From assembly GCA_937901865.1 (NCBI GenBank), contig CALDID010000139.1:1-21811 (forward strand): a stretch of 21,811 nt of DNA. Reading direction: 5' to 3'. Below, one piece after another: positions 6,236-12,482 of the stretch. Each line of letters begins with the position of its first letter. Within the stretch, counting starts at the first letter, position 1. The stretch is from an uncultured Treponema sp. (lineage in GTDB: Bacteria > Spirochaetota > Spirochaetia > Treponematales > Treponemataceae). The translations under genes and the position numbers were made by a program. The notes under the pieces were generated by a model. The model worked only from the letters and a program-made list of their open reading frames with translations, ran no database searches and was not told where the DNA came from.

Positions 6236-6747
6236 ATTTTTATTGCATATCTGTTCTGACGGGCTTTGAAGAGAGCTATAAAGACAAAATTCAAAAGAAA
6301 CTCAACGCACTCGATTCAAAGATACAAGGCAAAATCCATTTTTTGAAAAAGCAAATGCGGCTAAAGCACGGCAAAGAGTATTTTGAGGCTTTTTTCCCCG
6401 GATATGTGTTTTTGGAAACGAATGAAACGAAAGAGAGTGTGTTACGGGAAACCGCAAAGGAAAAGGAGTTTTTGCGCTTTTTGCCGTCGAATACCGATAT
6501 TATGCCGCTCGGCGAGCGGGACAAAAACATTGTTTCGACGATATTGAGTTTTGGCTCTACGATAGGGATTTTGCCCGTTACGTTTGACGAGGGCGACAAA
6601 ATTGTGATTTTAAGCGGCTTGTTTAAGGGGCTTTCTGGGCGAGTGGTCGCGGTGAATAGGCGAAACAAGCGTGTAAACATCGAGCTGGACTTTATGGGAA
6701 ATGCAAAAGTGGTCGGCTTAACCTATGAAGAGATAAAAAAACAGTGA
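6232..6747 (+). CDS. loaP: LoaP-like NusG paralogue (processive antiterminator)
   Basis: A 171-residue specialised NusG paralogue. The NGN domain covers about 1-106 and has the family signature FFPGYVFLE (54-62). The KOW domain is at about 118-155 (DEGDKIVILSGLFKGLSGR). The form DEGDxIxILSGxFKG and the length fit the LoaP group better than housekeeping NusG, which is normally next to rplK/secE. Known LoaP proteins bind RNA polymerase and a leader RNA hairpin and let it read through terminators in long biosynthetic operons. ATG 6232, overlapping the upstream stop, is preferred over GTG 6223. The obvious target is the ~13-kb glycan operon that begins about 1.7 kb downstream. The target and the gene name are assigned from the family and context. 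Confidence 0.82.
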   Translation: MNFYCISVLTGFEESYKDKIQKKLNALDSKIQGKIHFLKKQMRLKHGKEYFEAFFPGYVFLETNETKESVLRETAKEKEFLRFLPSNTDIMPLGERDKNIVSTILSFGSTIGILPVTFDEGDKIVILSGLFKGLSGRVVAVNRRNKRVNIELDFMGNAKVVGLTYEEIKKQ

Positions 6748-6784
6748 GCCTTGTAAAAATGTCTGAGGGAACGTGGCAAAACAA

Positions 6785-6813
6785 TAGACGATATGAAATA
6801 AAAAAGCTAAAAT
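6785..6813 (+). promoter_or_regulatory. Putative promoter of the AAA-ATPase gene
   Basis: A -35-like TAGACG (6785-6790), a 17-bp spacer and a -10 TAAAAT (6808-6813), with only seven bases before the ATG at 6821 and no Shine-Dalgarno sequence. The geometry is the same as for the Rpn gene at 169, again suggesting a leaderless mRNA. Confidence 0.45.
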
Positions 6814-6820
6814 ATGTATT

Positions 6821-8410
6821 ATGGGAATATATATAAATCCAAACGGAATTGCTTTTAGAAGATTTGTTGAAACAGGAAAATATGTAGATAAAACAGGACT
6901 GCTAAAAGAACTAAATGCGATTCTTGATGACCCATCAAGTAATTTTGTTTGCATAAGCCGACCGCGCCGATTTGGAAAAACGCTTGCAGGCGAGATGATA
7001 GCTGCTTTTTATTCAAAGGGCGCAGATACTCGCGAACTCTTTGAAGATTATGAGATTTCAAAAAAAGAGAATTGGGAAACATATTTAAATACATATAATG
7101 TGATTCAAGTCGATTTAAATGCGATGTATTCAACGTGGAAATCGAAAGCGAAAAAGCCTGAAAATGTAGTGTATTATATAAATGAAATTCTGTTTGAAGA
7201 GTTTAAGAGTGAGTTTGCTGATGTTATATTCAAAAGCGATTCTCTTGCAGAATGTATACAAGCTGTATATGCGGCAAAAGGCGAAACTTTTGTAATTATT
7301 ATTGATGAATATGATATTTTAGTTCGCGAGGAAGTGCCGAAAGATGAATTCGATGTCTATTTAGCATTTTTAAACTCGTTATTTAAGAATAGTGCCTTGC
7401 GCTCTGCGATTTCACTTGCGTATCTTACGGGAATTTTACCGATTATCAGAGATAAAATACAATCTAAGCTCAATACGTTTGAAGAATATACATTTTTATC
7501 GCCTGAGATGTTTTCAGAATATACAGGTTTTACAAATGAAGATGTGAGAAATCTTTGTGAAAAAAATAAATGTGATTTTGAGCTATTAAAAAGTTGGTAT
7601 GATGGATATAGGCTAAATGGTATTGAAATTTATAATCCGCAATCGGTGTTCAAAGCGATTACAAAAAGAAAATGTATTGCATATTGGTCTGGAACATCAA
7701 CATATCAAGTTGTATCAGAAAAAATCCGTATGAATTTTTCTGGCATAAAAGACGCTGTGATAACGATGCTTGCAGGTGGTAGAGTTGATGTGAATGTTGA
7801 AAAATATGAAAACAGAATGGATTCTTTTAATAGTAAAGATGATGTTTTTACGTTTTTGATACACTTAGGCTATCTTGCCTATGATGCAGATAATGCTCAA
7901 TGCTATATTCCGAACAGAGAAATACATAATGAATGGCAAAATGCAATAAGCGACAATGTGGAGTATGCCGAAACGAACAAGATTATTTCTCAGTCAAAAA
8001 TCCTTTTAGAAGAAACATTACAAGGCAATGAAAACTCTGTTGCTTCGGCTTTAGATGTTACTCATATTCACGTTACAAGTAATAGGTCTTATAATAATGA
8101 AGATTCATTACAAAGTGCGATTTATCTTGCATATATTTATGCTTTGAATAGCTATACAGTGATAAAAGAAATGACTACAGGCAAAGGATTTGCAGATATA
8201 GTGTATATTCCATTTGATAAAAGCAAAAGTGCCTTAATTATTGAGTTAAAACACAATAAAAGTGCTGAGTCAGCATTAAAACAAATAAAAGAGAAAAAAT
8301 ATTCTGAAAGTCTATCCGCTTATTCAGGAAATATACTTTTTGTTGGTATAAGCTACGACGAAAAGACGAAAAAGCATGATTGCAAAATCGAGAAAATGAT
8401 TTACAAATAG
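6821..8410 (+). CDS. AAA-ATPase-like / PD-(D/E)XK nuclease fusion protein
   Basis: A 529-residue protein of the AAA-ATPase_like (PF09820) plus PDDEXK_9 (PF08011) type. The N-terminus has the family start GxxFRRFVETGKYVDKT and an RPRRFGKT Walker A (47-54). Walker B FVIIIDEYD lies near 155-163. The middle carries the family marker SWYDGY. The C-terminus has a PD-(D/E)XK core with GFADIVYIP and, about 16 residues later, IIELKH. The family is very common and often multicopy in Treponema, Fusobacteria and Bacteroides. Its role is not settled; defence, mobile-element and toxin-antitoxin roles have been suggested. It is more AT-rich than its left neighbours and separates loaP from the glycan operon, so it may be a later insertion. 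Confidence 0.88.
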   Translation: MGIYINPNGIAFRRFVETGKYVDKTGLLKELNAILDDPSSNFVCISRPRRFGKTLAGEMIAAFYSKGADTRELFEDYEISKKENWETYLNTYNVIQVDLNAMYSTWKSKAKKPENVVYYINEILFEEFKSEFADVIFKSDSLAECIQAVYAAKGETFVIIIDEYDILVREEVPKDEFDVYLAFLNSLFKNSALRSAISLAYLTGILPIIRDKIQSKLNTFEEYTFLSPEMFSEYTGFTNEDVRNLCEKNKCDFELLKSWYDGYRLNGIEIYNPQSVFKAITKRKCIAYWSGTSTYQVVSEKIRMNFSGIKDAVITMLAGGRVDVNVEKYENRMDSFNSKDDVFTFLIHLGYLAYDADNAQCYIPNREIHNEWQNAISDNVEYAETNKIISQSKILLEETLQGNENSVASALDVTHIHVTSNRSYNNEDSLQSAIYLAYIYALNSYTVIKEMTTGKGFADIVYIPFDKSKSALIIELKHNKSAESALKQIKEKKYSESLSAYSGNILFVGISYDEKTKKHDCKIEKMIYK

Positions 8411-8455
8411 ATATGAATGAGGGAACATAAAAAGAATATTCATTTTATGAACAGC

Positions 8456-8484
8456 TTGACAAAAATGATGTTATGTTGTAGCAT
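8456..8484 (+). promoter_or_regulatory. Promoter of the glycan operon leader RNA
   Basis: A perfect -35 TTGACA (8456-8461), 17-bp spacer and -10-like TAGCAT (8479-8484, four of six). The predicted start is about 8491, one base before the first paired base of the structured RNA, which supports this choice. The alternative -10, CATAAT (8482-8487), would need a 20-bp spacer. A small palindrome TTCAT-TTT-ATGAA (8439-8451) sits just upstream of the -35 box and could be an operator. Confidence 0.65.
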
Positions 8485-8490
8485 AATGAT

Positions 8491-8647
8491 AGTAAAGGCA
8501 ACCATTGTGAGCGCGGAGCTTGGTTCAAGCACGTATACCGAATGGCGAACAAACTTTTTCTAAAGAGCACGGGAAGATTGTAAGCAAAATTGGTGTTCTT
8601 CTGGGGAAAAGGTGTCTTTACATTTTCTTATCATTTCTTTTTTTTCT
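8491..8647 (+). ncRNA. Structured leader RNA or small RNA upstream of the glycan operon
   Basis: Folding by eye gives a closed three-way junction. P1 is 9 bp (8492-8500 with 8613-8621, GTAAAGGCA/TGTCTTTAC). The P2 arm is closed by CCATT/AATGG (8502-8506 with 8541-8545) and tipped by a GCTTG-GTT-CAAGC hairpin (8518-8530). The P3 arm is CTTTTTC/GAAAAGG (8554-8560 with 8606-8612), topped by GAGCAC/GTGTTC (8565-8570 with 8593-8598). A U-rich tail follows, ending in T8 (8638-8645). I do not recognise a known class: it lacks the hallmark motifs of 6S, SRP and T-box RNAs and of the common riboswitches I compared. It lies between a good promoter and a long polysaccharide operon, where EAR elements and LoaP-binding leader hairpins occur in other bacteria. 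It could instead be a free small RNA ending at the T-run. Confidence 0.62.
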
Positions 8648-8685
8648 AATCAACAAAGCAAATCTCAATTTTTTCTGACATCATT

Positions 8686-8994
8686 ATGAACTATCATCTC
8701 ATCGACATGCAGGTGCACGGCGACCGCAGGGGGAAGCTCATTTCTCTTGAAGGTCTAAAAAATGTGCCTTTTGAAATCAAGCGTATTTATTATATGTTTG
8801 ATACCCTACCGAATGAAGCCCGGGGCTTTCATGCTCATAAGGAACTGGAGCAGATTATCATCGCCATGGACGGAGCCTCAGGGCCTCCGCATTATATATT
8901 TCTACAGACTTTTTCAAGGCATTCTTCGCGTTTATCACAAAGCATTTGTTTTCCTGAAATAGCGACTGGTTGCCAATGGAGAAAGTGTCTTTAA
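8686..8994 (+). pseudogene. Truncated FdtA/QdtA-type sugar 3,4-ketoisomerase
   Basis: Residues 1 to about 64 match the dTDP-6-deoxy-hexulose 3,4-ketoisomerase family (cupin): start MNYHLIDMQVHGDRRGKL, middle VPFEIKRIYYMFD, then GFHAHKELEQIIIA with the HxH pair at 49-51. After MDGA, near base 8877, the family pattern stops, and the remaining ~38 residues look like out-of-family sequence ending at 8994. The normal length is about 130-140 residues, so the second half of the cupin barrel is missing. I found no matching continuation in the other two frames, so this is a deletion or recombination scar rather than a simple frameshift. The enzyme would act in dTDP-Fuc3NAc/Qui3NAc synthesis, for which no other gene is present here. 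No Shine-Dalgarno sequence is seen. Confidence 0.72.
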
Positions 8995-9050
8995 AATTTT
9001 TTTACTAAACTAATTTACACGAATAATTAATAATCTAACAGGAAATTACC

Positions 9051-9845
9051 ATGAAAACTCTCATCCTCGCTGGTGGAATGGGTACACGTCTTGGAGAAGA
9101 GACAAAACTTATTCCAAAACCTATGGTTGAAATCGGAGGATATCCAATTCTCTGGCACATTATGAAAATCTATAGCCACTATGGTTATAACGATTTTATC
9201 ATTCTTACCGGCTACAAAGGTCACGTTATCAAAGACTACTTCTTGAATTACTACAATCGTTATTCAGACATGACAATTGATATGGCAAATAACGATGTGC
9301 AGATTCATAAAATGCGCACTGAGCCATGGACAGTAACAATGCTTTATACAGGCCCAGATACAATGACTGCCGACAGAATTGCTAAAGCAAAATCTTATAT
9401 TGGAAACGAACCGTTCATGCTTACCTATGGCGATGGTGTTTCTGATGTTGATATTTCAAAACTCGTAGAATCACATGTCAAATCTGGAAAACTCGTTACT
9501 CTAACCGCTGTAAAACCAGAAGGACGTTTTGGTGCGCTTGCCATAGAAGAAGATGGCACTATCAGTCAGTTTCAGGAAAAACCAAGTGATGCCTGGATTA
9601 ACGGCGGTTTTTTTGTTTGTGAAAATAAAGCATTAGATTATATCCCATCTGATTCACATGACATTATGTGGGAACGTGCTCCTCTTCAGAATATTGCAAA
9701 AGACGGGCAGCTCCATGCTTATAAACATGATGGCTTCTGGCACCCAATGGATATGCTTAAAGATAAGGAAGATTTGAATAAGCTTTGGAATAGTGGTGAG
9801 GCACCTTGGATGGTTTGGGATGAGCATAAAGAAAGAGGATACTAA
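9051..9845 (+). CDS. rfbF: Glucose-1-phosphate cytidylyltransferase
   Basis: A 264-residue nucleotidyltransferase that makes CDP-glucose from glucose-1-phosphate and CTP, the first step to CDP-dideoxyhexoses. It has the signature LAGGMGTRL (6-14), the KPMVEIGG substrate loop (23-30) and the metal Asp in YGDGVSDVD (126-134). Length and order match RfbF/DdhA. AGGAAA lies a few bases before the ATG. Its stop overlaps the rfbG start by one base (TAATG), so the two are translationally coupled. It is the first intact gene of the glycan operon. Confidence 0.96.
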   Translation: MKTLILAGGMGTRLGEETKLIPKPMVEIGGYPILWHIMKIYSHYGYNDFIILTGYKGHVIKDYFLNYYNRYSDMTIDMANNDVQIHKMRTEPWTVTMLYTGPDTMTADRIAKAKSYIGNEPFMLTYGDGVSDVDISKLVESHVKSGKLVTLTAVKPEGRFGALAIEEDGTISQFQEKPSDAWINGGFFVCENKALDYIPSDSHDIMWERAPLQNIAKDGQLHAYKHDGFWHPMDMLKDKEDLNKLWNSGEAPWMVWDEHKERGY

Positions 9846-10906
9846 TGAGTGAATTATTATCTTTTTATAAAGGAAAAAAAGTCTTCCTAACCGGCCACAC
9901 CGGCTTCAAAGGAACCTGGCTCAGTCGCATTTTGATTCTTGCGGGTGCTGAAGTAACAGGTTATTCCCTTGAACCTCCAACAAATCCAAGTATTTTTGAG
10001 CAGACTAAAACTGCAAGCCAGATGAAGTCAATTATTGGTGATATCCGCGATGGTGCAAAGTTGAAGACCGCTCTTGTAGAAGCAAAGCCTGATATTGTTC
10101 TTCATCTTGCTGCCCAACCAATAGTCAGAACTTCATATAAAGATCCTGTTGGAACTTACGAAAGCAATGTAATGGGAACTGTAAATATTCTGGAAGCAGT
10201 ACGTGCCTGTGATACAGTAAAATCTTTTGTAAACATTACAACAGACAAAGTTTACCTGAACAAAGAATGGACCTGGGGTTATCGTGAAAACGAAGAACTC
10301 TGTGGTTATGATCCATATTCTAACAGTAAGTCTTGTTCAGAACTTGTTACTTACAGTTATCGTAATTCCTTTTTTAATGAAGAAAACTCTCCGGCAATTT
10401 CAACAGCTCGCAGTGGTAACGTAATCGGTGGTGGAGATTATGCTACAGACAGAATTATTCCAGATTGCATCAGAGCCGTGGAAGCGGGAAATGAAATCAT
10501 CTTGCGGAATCCAAATTCAACGCGGCCATACCAGCATGTTCTGGAATGCCTTCGCGGCTATCTAACTTTAGCCAAAGCTCAGTATGAAAACAAATTATTT
10601 GTAGGTTCATACAACTTTGGCCCGGATGATGAGTCTTGTGTAACAACAGGCCAGCTTGCAACTTTGTTCTGCGAGAACTGGGGTAATGGTGCTGCCTGGA
10701 AGAATGTAAGTGAAGCCAATGCACCACACGAAGCAAACTTCTTGAAACTTGACTGTTCAAAATCAAAAACACTTCTTGGCTGGTACCCTCAGTGGGGAAT
10801 CCGTGATGCAATGAAAAAGATTGTTGAATGGGAAAAGGCAGTGCAGAGTGGTGTTTCTGCTGCAGAAACTACAGATAAACAGATTAGGGAATACTTTGGA
10901 GTTTAG
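9845..10906 (+). CDS. rfbG: CDP-glucose 4,6-dehydratase
   Basis: A 353-residue extended SDR that converts CDP-glucose to CDP-4-keto-6-deoxyglucose. Its NAD-binding motif is GHTGFKGTW (17-25). Catalytic TTDK is at 132-135, with Asp-Lys where most SDRs differ, as expected for 4,6-dehydratases; YSNSK (158-162) supplies the Tyr and Lys. Full length. It overlaps rfbF by one base, and the following SDR starts one base after its stop. Confidence 0.95.
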   Translation: MSELLSFYKGKKVFLTGHTGFKGTWLSRILILAGAEVTGYSLEPPTNPSIFEQTKTASQMKSIIGDIRDGAKLKTALVEAKPDIVLHLAAQPIVRTSYKDPVGTYESNVMGTVNILEAVRACDTVKSFVNITTDKVYLNKEWTWGYRENEELCGYDPYSNSKSCSELVTYSYRNSFFNEENSPAISTARSGNVIGGGDYATDRIIPDCIRAVEAGNEIILRNPNSTRPYQHVLECLRGYLTLAKAQYENKLFVGSYNFGPDDESCVTTGQLATLFCENWGNGAAWKNVSEANAPHEANFLKLDCSKSKTLLGWYPQWGIRDAMKKIVEWEKAVQSGVSAAETTDKQIREYFGV

Positions 10907-10907
10907 A

Positions 10908-11819
10908 ATGAACAAGGCGATAGTAACAGGTGCAAGCGGATTTATAGGCAAACAGCTTATTAATGAACTGCTTTCAAGGAATGTAAAAATAGTTGCACTT
11001 GATATAAGGTTTGATGATGTACTTTTGCAAAATAAAGATATTACCTGTATAAACTGTAAGGATAAAAATCCATTTGATTTGCAAAATGAACTGGCTGATT
11101 TGAAAGCAGATACATTCTTCCATCTTGCATGGGCTGGGACATCAGGTGCATTGAGAGCTGATTATACCGTTCAGCTTAATAATGTGAAGCTTGCCTGTGA
11201 TTATGTATCTGTTTCATCAAAAATTGGCTGTAAACGATTCGTTTATGCTTCAAGTATCAATGAAATGGAAACTTATGAATATTTGCAGAGTGATGATATA
11301 AATCCTAGTGGCGGATATATTTACGGCACAGGGAAGCTTGCAGCTCATCTTATGGGTGAAGTTGTTGCAAAACAAAACGGAATTGATTTTATACCTGTGA
11401 TCATAACAAATATTTACGGAGCGGGCGAAAAATCAGCTCGTCTTATTAATACATCAATTCGCCAGCTTTTAAACAAGGAACATTGCTCATTTACCGAAGG
11501 TAAGCAGACATACGATTTTATCTATATAACAGACGCTATTACTTCTATTGTAGAAGTGGCAGATAAAGGAAAGGCCTTTAATCGTTATTATATTGGCAGT
11601 GGTAATCCAAAACCATTGCGTGAATTTCTTCAGGAGATGAAAGATGTTGTTGATTCTTCTGCAGAACTTGGTTTGGGTGATTTGCCATTTAATGGTATAG
11701 ACATCAGTTATAAACAGTTCAAACTAAAGAAAGTTGAAGAAGATACTGGTTATAAGAATAAGATTTCATTTAAAGATGGAATTAAAATGACTATGGACTT
11801 TATTAAGTCGGAGCAATAA
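10908..11819 (+). CDS. SDR-family NAD(P)-dependent reductase/epimerase, probable CDP-sugar 4-ketoreductase
   Basis: A 303-residue extended SDR: TGASGFIG with G8-G11-G14, Ser at 115-116 (YASS) and Y139-G-T-G-K143. The ATG at 10908 is chosen over an upstream in-frame start inside rfbG because the nucleotide-binding motif begins right after it and GGAG sits six bases before it. By position it should act on CDP-4-keto-6-deoxy or -3,6-dideoxy sugar. The candidate role is the final 4-keto reductase (AscF, RfbJ or RfbS type, giving ascarylose, abequose or paratose). Sequence alone does not decide the stereochemistry. The next ATG abuts its stop. Confidence 0.82.
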   Translation: MNKAIVTGASGFIGKQLINELLSRNVKIVALDIRFDDVLLQNKDITCINCKDKNPFDLQNELADLKADTFFHLAWAGTSGALRADYTVQLNNVKLACDYVSVSSKIGCKRFVYASSINEMETYEYLQSDDINPSGGYIYGTGKLAAHLMGEVVAKQNGIDFIPVIITNIYGAGEKSARLINTSIRQLLNKEHCSFTEGKQTYDFIYITDAITSIVEVADKGKAFNRYYIGSGNPKPLREFLQEMKDVVDSSAELGLGDLPFNGIDISYKQFKLKKVEEDTGYKNKISFKDGIKMTMDFIKSEQ

Positions 11820-12482
11820 ATGATTCAGAAATTTGAGTTCAAAGAAACAGAAATAAAAGGACTTTTTGAAATAACTCCCTTTAATGCAGACGATATCCGC
11901 GGATGTTTTACTAAGGATTATTCAAAAGAAGTTTTTGAAGACAATGGAATAACTCATGACCTTGCAGAAGTTTTTTATACAACTTCTTATAAAGGCGTAA
12001 TCCGTGCTTTGCACTTTCAGAGAGTAAAACAGCAACCTAAATTAGTTCGTTGTATAAGCGGTCATGTTTATGATGTTGTTGTGGATTTACGAAAGGATAG
12101 TCCTACATTCATGAAATGGCTTGGTTTTGATTTAATTGGAACAAAACATAATGAGATTCTTGTCCCTGCTGGCTGTGCCCATGGTTATCTTGTACTTGAA
12201 GATTCAATTGTAAGTTATAAATGTGGAGAAAAGTTCTACGGTGAATATGATGATGGAATTATGTGGAACGATTCTGATATCAATGTAAAATGGCCACTTG
12301 AAAAAATCGGTGGTATTGAAAATCTTATTCTCGCTGATAAGGATAAGAATTTGCAGACGTTCCAAGAATTTATGACAAAATACGGAGCATTTGAAATGAA
12401 TAAAAATACTACACAAATAAACGGGGGGGGGTATAAACTAGTACTTTGGCCGTCTCTCGCAGTATTGCAGGAGGCAGCATAA
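11820..12482 (+). CDS. RmlC-like CDP-sugar epimerase with G9-encoded C-terminal tail
   Basis: A 220-residue cupin of the dTDP-4-dehydrorhamnose 3,5-epimerase family. The RmlC active-site set is conserved: H65 (RALHFQ), K74 (QPKLV), Y133 (VSYKC) and D173 (LADKD). In an rfbF/G/H cluster the expected role is AscE-like 5-epimerisation of CDP-4-keto-3,6-dideoxyglucose to the L-series. The family usually ends near residue 185-190; here about 30 more residues follow, including Gly202-204 encoded by the G9 tract. The tail looks non-family and ends in TAA overlapping the rfbH ATG by one base, so it may exist mainly to couple translation. Confidence 0.83.
   Translation: MIQKFEFKETEIKGLFEITPFNADDIRGCFTKDYSKEVFEDNGITHDLAEVFYTTSYKGVIRALHFQRVKQQPKLVRCISGHVYDVVVDLRKDSPTFMKWLGFDLIGTKHNEILVPAGCAHGYLVLEDSIVSYKCGEKFYGEYDDGIMWNDSDINVKWPLEKIGGIENLILADKDKNLQTFQEFMTKYGAFEMNKNTTQINGGGYKLVLWPSLAVLQEAA
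12423..12437 (+). promoter_or_regulatory. Poly-G tract (G9) followed by TATAAA upstream of rfbH
   Basis: Nine consecutive G (12423-12431) run directly into TATAAA (12432-12437), 44 bases before the rfbH ATG; no good -35 is seen. With nine G the epimerase frame runs to a stop at rfbH (TAATG). With eight G it would meet TAG, and with ten G TAA, within a few codons. Poly-G tracts next to -10 boxes control tpr promoters in Treponema pallidum. Confidence 0.65.
12469..12474 (+). promoter_or_regulatory. Strong Shine-Dalgarno of rfbH
   Basis: AGGAGG seven bases before ATG 12482, the best ribosome site in the operon. It fixes the rfbH start and argues against the in-frame TTG at 12446. Confidence 0.85.

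Noticed and set aside
8491..8621. Leader RNA as 6S RNA, SRP RNA, T-box, c-di-GMP riboswitch or retron msr/msd
   Set aside because: It branches into two arms instead of the 6S rod, lacks the SRP GGAAG loop region, the T-box AGGGUGG motif and the GEMM core, and no reverse transcriptase is nearby.
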